Below are positions 1 through 5,744 of a DNA stretch of 6,395 nucleotides, one piece after another. Numbering within the stretch: the stretch's first letter is position 1; every line of letters starts with the position of its first letter. A program made the translations under genes and the position numbers. Source of the stretch: an uncultured Clostridia bacterium (GTDB taxonomy: Bacteria; Bacillota; Clostridia; TANB77; CAG-508); assembly GCA_944391155.1 (NCBI GenBank), contig CALXSO010000036.1:1-6395 (forward strand). The letters run 5' to 3'. A model generated the notes under the pieces. That model saw only the letters and a program-made list of their open reading frames with translations, searched no databases and was not told the DNA's origin.

Positions 1-97
1 ATATTAGCCACCAAATAAATGGTAAAGAACTAATTAAAATTATTTCTATAATGCTACTTATTATTTTACTTACTAACATATAAATTTTCCATCCCAT
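1..97 (-). CDS. N-terminus of a membrane protein, possibly CPBP-family intramembrane protease (partial)
   Basis: An open minus-strand frame begins with ATG at 97-95 and runs through the window edge, giving 32 visible residues. The peptide is hydrophobic, ending in SSLPFIWWLI, and reads as a first transmembrane segment. The pattern of a short basic lead, an Ile/Leu-rich helix and then a Pro-Phe-x-Trp-Trp-Leu stretch resembles the start of small Firmicute CPBP (CAAX protease and bacteriocin-processing) intramembrane proteases. This is recall of family style; no catalytic motif lies inside the window. The start is uncertain: no good Shine-Dalgarno precedes ATG 97, and a second in-frame ATG lies at 79-77. 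It begins 47 bases after the stop of the 129-residue gene on the same strand, so the two could be cotranscribed. Any other small multi-pass membrane protein remains possible. Confidence 0.4.
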   Translation of the reverse strand, partial: MGWKIYMLVSKIISSIIEIILISSLPFIWWLI

Positions 98-144
98 CTT
101 TTCAACAAATTACTATTTTGTTTCTAATTATATATTGTAATTTG

Positions 145-534
145 TTATTCTTCTTTATCTTCTATTGGTTTTCTTAATTTTATTTCTGAAACTCTCACTA
201 AAAAATAATTATCTATATTATTTATTTTATAAAGTACCTGTTTGTTCATAAATTCAATAAATAAGTCCTTTACCTTTTCTTTGTATTCTTTTGATAAATT
301 TCCACACACAGCATAAAATGCTTCATACTGACTTTTATCTTCATTTAAAGGATATTCCATAACCTCAATAGGTTTTAGAATATCAATATTGAATTTACTT
401 AAATATTCTTTTAAATAAGGATATTTTTCTTCTATATATTTGTAATAATTCTCACAATACAAGCAATTACACCCATCATTATAATTTTGATAAAATTTTT
501 TAGTTTGTTTTTCATCAATATAAAAATCATTCAT
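145..534 (-). CDS. Conserved-looking hypothetical protein with CxCxxC motif, 129 aa
   Basis: A complete minus-strand gene starts at ATG 534-532 with an AGGTGA Shine-Dalgarno at 546-541, six bases upstream, which supports this start. I do not know its function. The protein is soluble-looking, with no signal peptide or membrane segment. Near the N-terminus it has C22, C24 and C27 (GCNCLYCENYYKYI), and C77 lies in a FYAVCGNL segment. The layout of a Cys cluster followed by an aromatic-rich helix, then a segment around residues 48-61 with KPIEVMEYP and then a YEAFYAVCG strand, resembles small uncharacterised Firmicute proteins that I recall only as 'hypothetical'. The cysteines could bind a metal or form disulfides, but that is inference. 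The last third (VRVSEIKLRKP) looks like a beta strand. The gene begins only 33 bases after the end of the Fic remnant and is the only intact gene in the decayed left third. Confidence 0.8.
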   Translation of the reverse strand: MNDFYIDEKQTKKFYQNYNDGCNCLYCENYYKYIEEKYPYLKEYLSKFNIDILKPIEVMEYPLNEDKSQYEAFYAVCGNLSKEYKEKVKDLFIEFMNKQVLYKINNIDNYFLVRVSEIKLRKPIEDKEE

Positions 535-567
535 ATCTTTTCACCTATAAATTACTATTCATCTTCT

Positions 568-735
568 TCAATCATTTCTAATTTGAAAATATCTAGTATT
601 CTTGTACAATCTTTCACTACCTACTTTTTCAGATTCTAAAAATCCTACTTCTTCTAACTGATTTAGATATGAAGCAGCAGTAAGTCTAGTAACATTGCAT
701 GCTTTTTCTATAATTGTAATTTGAAGAATGTAATT
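568..735 (-). pseudogene. Remnant of a Fic-family protein: C-terminal winged-helix domain only
   Basis: Translating the minus strand between the stop at 738-736 and the TGA at 570-568 gives 55 residues without a plausible start codon. They read as a winged helix-turn-helix: an EKACNVTRLTAASYLNQLEE recognition-helix region, then GFLESEKVG, then a beta wing with RLYKNTRYF. In Fic/DOC proteins (AMP-transferases carrying HPFxxGNG) this is the usual C-terminal DNA-binding-like domain, often seen as VTRxTAxxYLxxLEExGxL and a terminal Tyr-x-Asn-Thr-Arg strand. The catalytic Fic core is absent: only about 57 bases separate this fragment from the end of the Nudix pseudogene. A stretch at 756-742 reads DFLKV in another frame, which could echo the conserved segment after the Fic core, but it is too short to trust. 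The most likely explanation is a deleted and frameshifted gene. Confidence 0.6.
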
Positions 736-792
736 TTACGCACTTTCAAGAAATCATTTTTTATTTCCTAATTTTTATATATTAAAATCAGA

Positions 793-1215
793 CTACAAAT
801 ATTTAAAAATCTGTTCTGGATACAAAATAAGTTCTTTATTTTTAAATTTATTAATATCTACCCATATTGCCTCGGTTTCTGAATCATCGTCTACTAAATC
901 ATATTTTTCTTTATAGTCTTTATCTTTGATATATGCATCATAAAATAATATTAATTCATGTGCATCTTTACCTCTATAATTAAATATATTTTCCGAAATA
1001 CCCAAAAATTTACCAATTTTTATTTCTATGTTTATTTCTTCTTTAAATTCTCTCTTTAATGCATCTTTGCTCTTTTCAAGAAATTCTATACCTCCACCTA
1101 AACATCGATAAAATTCTTGATTTTTTGATTCGTCTTATCCTTTGCTAACTAACAATTTATTACCATTTTTAACAATTCCAAGAACTATAGGTCTAATTTC
1201 TTTAAACTTATCCAT
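793..1215 (-). pseudogene. Nudix hydrolase gene interrupted by one in-frame TAA stop
   Basis: Read through one stop, the minus-strand frame from ATG 1215-1213 to TAG 795-793 encodes a complete 140-residue Nudix hydrolase. These enzymes cleave nucleoside diphosphates linked to another moiety. The Nudix box spans residues 41-63: G41, E47 and the metal-binding core REFKEE (R55-E60) are all present, although the usual Gly near the box end is Asn62. An EFYRCLGGGIEF stretch precedes it and the C-terminus (ETEAIWVDINKF, then LYPEQIF) is typical of small MutT-like members. The only visible lesion is codon 27, TAA at 1137-1135, in a KG-stop-DE context where relatives as I recall them carry Gly-Tyr-Asp, so a TAT-to-TAA change is the simplest history. 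A strong AAGGTGAAGGG Shine-Dalgarno (1231-1221) and an extended -10 box upstream are intact. After the stop there is no good restart: the open frame from 1005 begins with TTG and lacks the Nudix box. A sequencing error is the main alternative. Confidence 0.85.
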
Positions 1216-1249
1216 ATAAACCCTTCACCTTTTTACTAAAATATGTATA

Positions 1250-1258
1250 ATTATACCA
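1250..1258 (-). promoter_or_regulatory. Extended -10 promoter upstream of the Nudix pseudogene
   Basis: On the minus strand TGGTATAAT lies at 1258-1250, an exact TGn plus TATAAT extended -10. The hexamer 17 bases upstream (1278-1273, TTTTAA) matches the -35 consensus at only three positions, which an extended -10 can tolerate. It would start transcription near 1243, giving a leader of about 28 bases before the ATG at 1215 with its strong ribosome binding site in between. The retained signals suggest that the gene lost function recently. Confidence 0.45.
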
Positions 1259-1339
1259 TTTCGTCTATAATATTAAAATTACTTTTTATATTTTATTTAC
1301 TCTATTCTTAGTTGTTATTCTATTTTATGTAATATTTTT

Positions 1340-1549
1340 TTATGTAGATTTTTTAACATTATGTTGATTTACCATTGCATTATCCACTGTCGTACTTGTT
1401 AATTCTACATTTCTTAAAGATTCGTCTTCATGTTCTCTTGATACTCTTGAATTACTATCTGTCCAGTCTAAATCATCAGAAGTATATTCATCTTTTTACT
1501 CCTTAAAAGCCTAATTTCTAAAAGCCAACTCTTGAATTATGCTTCTTTT
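1340..1549 (-). pseudogene. Unidentified protein-coding relic with two in-frame stops
   Basis: One minus-strand frame across this 430-base stretch without an intact gene reads as protein: after a TGA at 1552-1550 come 12 residues (KRSIIQELAFRN), a TAG, four residues (AFKE), a TAA at 1498-1496, and then 51 uninterrupted residues ending at TAA 1342-1340. The last part is polar and acidic (DDLDWTDSNSRVSREHEDES, then LRNVELTSTTVDNAMVNQHN) and uses all four bases more evenly than the surrounding non-coding DNA, as real coding sequence does. I do not recognise the family. No ribosome binding site or start codon suits the 51-residue piece, so it is more likely the decayed C-terminal end of a longer gene than a small gene. 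It lies between the PBP stop and the Nudix promoter, on the same strand as both. Confidence 0.4.
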
Positions 1550-1646
1550 TCATAAGTCATACTATTGAGCAATAATTAAAATAAAATATTATTTTTTAAA
1601 ATTATAGCTTAATTTAAAAATAAAGTATATATAAATATATATCATA

Positions 1647-4271
1647 CTATTCTGATTCTTGTATATAATTACTATCATTTATATTATCCATTTCACTAGT
1701 AGAATTTGTATGAAAATTATTATTTATTGAGCTATTATTATTTGTATATGACGAATTAATATTTTGAGTGTTACTATTTATAGTATTAGTAGAATTATTA
1801 TTAGAATTTGTATTGGTATTATTATCATTATTAACAATATTATTATATCTATTTTCAGAATTACTATCATTTTGAAAAGTATTATTAGAACTATTAGTAT
1901 CAAAATAAGAATTAATATTATTATCATTTTCTAAATCATTCATCATATTCTCATTTGTCATAATATTACTACTTTCTTCATCTTGAGTTGAATTCGTCGT
2001 ATTTATAATATTATCAATATTCAAGGCTGAATTATTATTGTTGTTAATAGTATTATTATTTTTTATCTTACTACCAGTATGTTCTTTACATTCGCTAGGA
2101 ACTGTTCCCCAAACAAAATATTCCTTATAAGTATTTGGGCATCCAGTATTTGCCTTTTTACCAGATTTTAAACAAATAGAAGCTTCTGTTACACCACTCG
2201 GTTTTTCGAACCTTTTACCTTCTAAACTAGAATGTATCCTTTTCATTATAGTTGACCATAAAATACCAGCAGGATTTTGATTATTATAATAAATCGTTTC
2301 ATTCTGATCATATCCAAACCAAGTAACAGCAGTATAATATGGTGTAAAACCACAAAGCCATCTATCAAAATTGTCGTCAGTTGTCCCAGTCTTTGCAGCA
2401 ACATCCATTCCAGAAATATCACAATATGTAGCCGTTCCATTGCTTCCCAAAACTGGCTGTGTAAGCAATTCTGATAATACAAAAGCTACATTTTTAGAAA
2501 ATACCCTACGTTTATCAGGCTTTTTTTCCAAGATTTTTTTTCCGGTTTTATTTGTTATTGATTTATAAAAAGTAGGCTCTATATATACACCACCATTTGC
2601 AATAGTTGCATAAGCTGATGCCATTTGCAAAGGACTAATTCCCTTATCTAATCCACCTAATGCTAATGACAAATTCTCATCTTTTTTTGTCAAAGATGTT
2701 ATTCCCATCTTTTCAAGATATTTAATTGAAGCTTTCGGTGTTAACTCATCCATAATCTCAACAAAATGAATATTTTGTGAAGATTCTAAAGCTCTCCTAA
2801 CAGTTATTTTACCAAGATATCCATCATAATTCTCTGGTGAATAACCATCTTTAAATGTTTTTTGAGTATCGTCATAAATTGATGCACCTGTAATAATTTT
2901 CTTATCTAATGCAGGAGCAAGAACTGCTAACGGTTTAATTGAAGAACCAGTTTGTCTTACACTTTGGGTTGCTCTATTTAAACCTCTTGCCGTACTTTTT
3001 TCACCTAAACCTCCAACACAACTTAATACTTCTCCTGTACTTTGATCTATAATAACCATTGCAGCTTGTGATAAATTGTTATTCTCAGAATAAATTTGAT
3101 ATTTTTTATTTTCAAATTCATTTTCAGTTGTTTCTTGTAATTTTGTATCTTGAGTGCTATTTATTGTTAGTCCTGATAAATAAATATAATTTGTCGCAAA
3201 TGTTTCAGATATATTTTTTTCAGATGCTATATCCGCAATAATTTCAGAAATTAAAGCATCTGTATGATAAGAATATATACCATTACTAGAAGGAACATCA
3301 CCATTTTTAAAATTTAATCCATTTTCAACTTCTTGTAATGCGTTATTATATTCGTTCTCACTTATTTTTTCTAATTCCATCATTTTTGCTAAAACTGTTT
3401 TTGTTCTATTTTTTATTTTCTCATTATTATCAACATCTCCAAAAGGATTATAAGAATTTGGCGAGTTGTTAATGCCAGCTAAGAAAGCACATTCAGCTAA
3501 GCTTAAGTTTTGAGCATCTTTATTAAAATAATAATGAGCTCCTGACTGCACCCCATAAATATTAGGGCCAACATATATAACATTTAAATACAGCTCTAAA
3601 ATTTCATCTTTTGAAAAATACCACTCTAACTCATATGCTTTGATCCACTCTTTTACCTTTCTAAATACAGAATCAGTATTATCACCAGTCAAATTTTTTA
3701 CCAATTGCTGTGTAATTGTACTTCCTCCATATGAAGATGATCCAAAATGAAATATGTAAGATAAAATTGCAGATCCAGTCCTTTTTATATCTACTCCATG
3801 ATGTGAATAATATCTTTCATCTTCTATTGATACATATGCATTTTTTAAATTAGCAGGAATATCTTCAAAATCTATTTTTTCCTTTTTTCTTTCTGAACCC
3901 AATGTAGCTATTAAATTTCCATCTTTATCTTTAACCTGTGAATTTTCATTAACAAACATATCTGTAGCTAATGATTTCCATTTAAAAGATGAATACCCAA
4001 AACAAATTCCTAATATTAATGCTAAAATAATGCATAGAAGAATAATTAGTTTTTTTAAAATTATTCTTCGAAAAATTTGTTTATCTGATAAAATTTTTTT
4101 ATTCTTCTTTTTTCTTTTTTCTTTGACTTTTTCAATATCTCCTTTTAAATGTTTCATTTTTATAGATTCTTTTTTATTTCTTAACTCATTTTGTTGTTTT
4201 CTTTTATTTTCTTCTTTTAATCTTCTAATTGCTTTTGGTTCTTCATTTTCTTTCTGTTTAATTTTGAACAT
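1647..4271 (-). CDS. Class A penicillin-binding protein: bifunctional glycosyltransferase/transpeptidase (PBP1A type)
   Basis: This 874-residue membrane-anchored enzyme polymerises lipid II into glycan strands and cross-links their peptides outside the membrane. Domains in order: a lysine-rich cytoplasmic tail (1-72); one transmembrane anchor (about 74-92); a family-51 glycosyltransferase (about 120-300) with EDERYYSHHG (catalytic E150; Tyr155 where Phe is usual), GGSTITQQ (182-189) and the SKDEILELYLN helix (220-230); then a transpeptidase (about 400-690) with SSIK (nucleophile S443, K446), SQN (498-500) and KTGTTD (K627). A short Cys-containing segment (C700, C711, C727) follows, as in clostridial PBP1 proteins, and then an Asn-rich tail from about 738. 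All catalytic motifs are intact. The ATG at 4271 is supported by an AGAAGGAAG ribosome binding site at 4286-4278, six bases away. It is transcribed divergently from the recombinase gene. It corresponds to ponA-like proteins of Bacillus, but orthology is not shown here. Confidence 0.97.
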   Translation of the reverse strand: MFKIKQKENEEPKAIRRLKEENKRKQQNELRNKKESIKMKHLKGDIEKVKEKRKKKNKKILSDKQIFRRIILKKLIILLCIILALILGICFGYSSFKWKSLATDMFVNENSQVKDKDGNLIATLGSERKKEKIDFEDIPANLKNAYVSIEDERYYSHHGVDIKRTGSAILSYIFHFGSSSYGGSTITQQLVKNLTGDNTDSVFRKVKEWIKAYELEWYFSKDEILELYLNVIYVGPNIYGVQSGAHYYFNKDAQNLSLAECAFLAGINNSPNSYNPFGDVDNNEKIKNRTKTVLAKMMELEKISENEYNNALQEVENGLNFKNGDVPSSNGIYSYHTDALISEIIADIASEKNISETFATNYIYLSGLTINSTQDTKLQETTENEFENKKYQIYSENNNLSQAAMVIIDQSTGEVLSCVGGLGEKSTARGLNRATQSVRQTGSSIKPLAVLAPALDKKIITGASIYDDTQKTFKDGYSPENYDGYLGKITVRRALESSQNIHFVEIMDELTPKASIKYLEKMGITSLTKKDENLSLALGGLDKGISPLQMASAYATIANGGVYIEPTFYKSITNKTGKKILEKKPDKRRVFSKNVAFVLSELLTQPVLGSNGTATYCDISGMDVAAKTGTTDDNFDRWLCGFTPYYTAVTWFGYDQNETIYYNNQNPAGILWSTIMKRIHSSLEGKRFEKPSGVTEASICLKSGKKANTGCPNTYKEYFVWGTVPSECKEHTGSKIKNNNTINNNNNSALNIDNIINTTNSTQDEESSNIMTNENMMNDLENDNNINSYFDTNSSNNTFQNDSNSENRYNNIVNNDNNTNTNSNNNSTNTINSNTQNINSSYTNNNSSINNNFHTNSTSEMDNINDSNYIQESE
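1650..2060 (-). other. Asparagine-rich low-complexity C-terminal tail of the PBP
   Basis: Residues 738-874 of the PBP form a tail in which about 52 of 137 residues are Asn, with Ser, Thr, Asp, Glu and Ile making up most of the rest. There are runs such as NNNTINNNNNS and NNDNNTNTNSNNNST. No fixed-length repeat unit is visible. In DNA it appears as irregular ATT/GTT runs on the plus strand, mixed with ATC and ACT codons, so it is not one clean microsatellite. It lies outside the membrane, beyond the transpeptidase domain, and is probably disordered. Asn-rich tails occur on other Firmicute class A PBPs, as I recall for B. subtilis PBP1. The role is unknown; wall association or spacing is conjecture. 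Confidence 0.9.
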
Positions 4272-4322
4272 TGAATCACTTCCTTCTTTTGCATTATCTC
4301 AGTAGTTTTTTATAACATAGAT

Positions 4323-4338
4323 TTTTAATATATTAAAA
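4323..4338. repeat. Perfect 16-bp AT palindrome in the PBP leader
   Basis: TTTTAATATATTAAAA is an exact inverted repeat with no spacer. A near-copy (TTTAATATATTTA, 4351-4363) lies about 28 bases further from the gene, touching the -10 box. On the minus strand both lie at or just downstream of the predicted PBP start point, where an operator could sit. In DNA this AT-rich, palindromes of only A and T arise often, so a regulatory role is speculative. Confidence 0.3.
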
Positions 4339-4362
4339 CAATATCTTTTATTTAATATATTT

Positions 4363-4371
4363 AGTATAACA
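4363..4371 (-). promoter_or_regulatory. Extended -10 promoter for the PBP gene
   Basis: On the minus strand TGTTATACT at 4371-4363 is a TGn-extended -10 box (TATACT at 4368-4363, one mismatch to TATAAT). The -35 position about 17 bases upstream holds only a weak T-rich hexamer. Transcription would begin near 4356, leaving a leader of roughly 85 bases before the PBP start codon. No riboswitch-like structure is visible in that leader. Confidence 0.45.
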
Positions 4372-4494
4372 TAAAAAAATAAAAGATTAAAATAAAAAAA
4401 TTTAATTTTTCAAAGATATTTCTTTTTTTATTTCTTTGCTATATAATATATCTATAAAATACTATATTAATAAATTTATTCATAAAAAGTAGTT

Positions 4495-4500
4495 TATACT
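4495..4500 (+). promoter_or_regulatory. Candidate -10 box for the recombinase gene
   Basis: TATACT lies 73 bases before the recombinase ATG and is the best -10-like hexamer close to that gene. No convincing -35 hexamer sits 16-18 bases upstream and there is no TGn extension. Another candidate, TATAAT at 4442-4447, is a perfect -10 but also lacks a clear -35. The choice between them is open. Apart from these boxes and the PBP signals, the 4272-4564 intergenic region shows only AT-rich sequence. Confidence 0.2.
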
Positions 4501-4560
4501 GTTAATTAAAACAATTAAAGTTAGTTAAAATTATTAGAACATATCAAATTTTAAAAAAAT

Positions 4561-4565
4561 AGGAG
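4561..4565 (+). promoter_or_regulatory. Ribosome binding site that fixes the recombinase start
   Basis: AGGAG lies eight bases before ATG 4574-4576. An in-frame GTG at 4565-4567 would extend the protein by three residues, but its first base is the last base of this Shine-Dalgarno, so it cannot be served by it. The ATG at 4574 is therefore the better start. Confidence 0.75.
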
Positions 4566-4573
4566 TGAAAAAT

Positions 4574-5563
4574 ATGATAAACAGAGAAGAAAACCCTGAA
4601 TATATTAATTCTTTTTTGGACTATAGTGCAACTATTTTAAATAAATCACCAAATACAATTAAAGAATACAACTATGATTTACAAATGTTCTTAAGATTTA
4701 TAAAAATACATTTTAATATGACTAAAGAAGTCGATTTTTCTAAAATACAAATTAAAGACATAACAATAAATACTATTAAAAAAATAAAATTAGATGATAT
4801 ACATGCTTTTTTAAGTTATATGGCAATAGAATTAAGAAGTAAATCTGCAACAAGAGCAAGAAAAGCATCAAGTATAAGAGTATTTTTTAATTATCTTTCT
4901 CAAAAAGCAAATTTAATTGAAATAAATCCAGCTCAAAACTTAGAAAGCCCTAAATTAGATCGCAGGTTACCAAAATATCTAAATTTAGAAGAAAGCAAAA
5001 AGTTATTAGATGTAACTGCAAATGAAGATAATAGAAATTGTCAAAGAGATTATGCAATCATTACATTATTCCTAAATTGTGGTATGAGACTTTCAGAATT
5101 AGTTGGAATAAACATTCAAGACATAGATTTTGAAGAATCAAAATTAAATGTAATTGGTAAAGGAAACAAGGAAAGGACAATTTACTTAAACAAAGCTTGT
5201 ATAAAGGCATTAAAAGACTATATAGATGTAAGGCCTAAACAAGGTGTAAAAGTAGATAAACAAAATTCTCATAAAGCTTTATTTTTAAGTGAAAGAAAAG
5301 AAAGAATAAGTAAAAGAACTGTTCAATATATTGTAGATAAAGAACTTCGAGCTGCAGGATTAGATACATCTAAGTATTCTACACACAAATTAAGACATAC
5401 GGCTGCTACTCTTATGTATCAATATGGAAATGTAGATATAAGAGCACTTCAGGAATTGTTAGGACATGAGAGTATTTCAACAACAGAAATATACACACAT
5501 GTTAATAATGAACAAGTAAGAAATGCTATAGAAAAAAATCCACTTTCCAATATATCAATGTAA
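4574..5563 (+). CDS. xerC: Xer-like tyrosine recombinase
   Basis: The 329-residue protein is a complete tyrosine-family site-specific recombinase. The N-terminal core-binding (SAM-like) domain covers about residues 8-110 (SPNTIKEYNYDLQMFLRFI, then SATRARKASSIRVFFNYL) and the catalytic domain about 130-315. All six active-site positions are present: R172 in GMRLSEL, K196 in the GKGNKER hairpin, H271 and R274 in HKLRH, H298 in LLGHES, and nucleophile Y307 in IYTHV. The 24-residue Arg-Lys and 9-residue His-Tyr spacings equal those of E. coli XerD. It is about 30 residues longer than E. coli XerC/D, owing to inserts in the N-terminal domain and before HKLRH, a form I recall from Clostridia. It stands alone, with no excisionase, phage gene or attachment site nearby, so chromosome dimer resolution or another housekeeping Xer task is likelier than element integration. 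XerC versus XerD versus a third paralogue cannot be settled here. Confidence 0.92.
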   Translation: MINREENPEYINSFLDYSATILNKSPNTIKEYNYDLQMFLRFIKIHFNMTKEVDFSKIQIKDITINTIKKIKLDDIHAFLSYMAIELRSKSATRARKASSIRVFFNYLSQKANLIEINPAQNLESPKLDRRLPKYLNLEESKKLLDVTANEDNRNCQRDYAIITLFLNCGMRLSELVGINIQDIDFEESKLNVIGKGNKERTIYLNKACIKALKDYIDVRPKQGVKVDKQNSHKALFLSERKERISKRTVQYIVDKELRAAGLDTSKYSTHKLRHTAATLMYQYGNVDIRALQELLGHESISTTEIYTHVNNEQVRNAIEKNPLSNISM

Positions 5564-5579
5564 AATTATAAAATTTAAA

Positions 5580-5732
5580 TAAAATCTCAATAAAATAATA
5601 GGAAAAATTTGACTTCATAATATAACTATATAATATAATTCAATTTAATTATTACTACATTATTATGATTAGATTATTATAGTTATATTTATTATAATTA
5701 TATTATGATTTTCCTAATCTATTGAGATTTTA
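5580..5732. repeat. 153-bp long imperfect palindrome between convergent genes (MITE-like or bidirectional terminator)
   Basis: The outer arms TAAAATCTCAATA (5580-5592) and TATTGAGATTTTA (5720-5732) are perfect 13-bp inverted repeats. Further inward, TAGGAAAA (5599-5606) pairs with TTTTCCTA (5709-5716) and CATAATATAA (5616-5625) pairs with TTATATTATG (5698-5707); CTATA (5626-5630) and TATAG (5678-5682) can continue the stem. The pairs are separated by small unequal gaps, so the whole block could form a long interrupted hairpin. It begins 17 bases after the recombinase stop and ends 13 bases before the stop of the convergent CmpB-like gene, filling the gap. It contains no open frame of note. 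Structure and size fit a small non-autonomous terminal-inverted-repeat element; the position fits a two-way terminator. Flanking AAAT (5577-5580 and 5733-5736) is too trivial to count as a target duplication. Confidence 0.6.
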
Positions 5733-5744
5733 AAATAGAAAATT

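Noticed and set aside
793..1005. A separate 70-residue small gene starting at TTG 1005.
   Set aside because: It is the C-terminal half of the Nudix hydrolase, with no ribosome binding site; the upstream codons continue the same protein in frame up to the TAA.
1626..1642. TATATAT/ATATATA hairpin just after the PBP stop as a terminator.
   Set aside because: The stem is only A-T pairs and no T-run follows on the minus strand. It is indistinguishable from background AT repeats.
1557..1651. Direct repeat TCATACTATT at 1557-1566 and 1642-1651, as a possible target or attachment duplication.
   Set aside because: It is short and mostly A/T, and the sequence between shows no element features. Chance is a reasonable explanation.
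2371..2568. Plus-strand open frames inside the PBP gene (also 2277-2474, 3059-3241 and 4030-4305) and a minus-strand frame at 2246-2482.
   Set aside because: They overlap a gene with complete catalytic motifs in its own frame, lack ribosome binding sites and give compositionally odd peptides. They are shadows of the PBP coding sequence.
4565..4573. GTG start three codons upstream for the recombinase.
   Set aside because: The GTG overlaps the only Shine-Dalgarno, which is correctly spaced for the ATG at 4574.
4574..5563. The recombinase as an integrase of a mobile element, with the 5580-5732 palindrome as its attachment site.
   Set aside because: There is no tRNA target, excisionase, phage or conjugation gene, and the protein resembles housekeeping Xer forms. 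The palindrome lacks the spacer geometry of a dif-type site.
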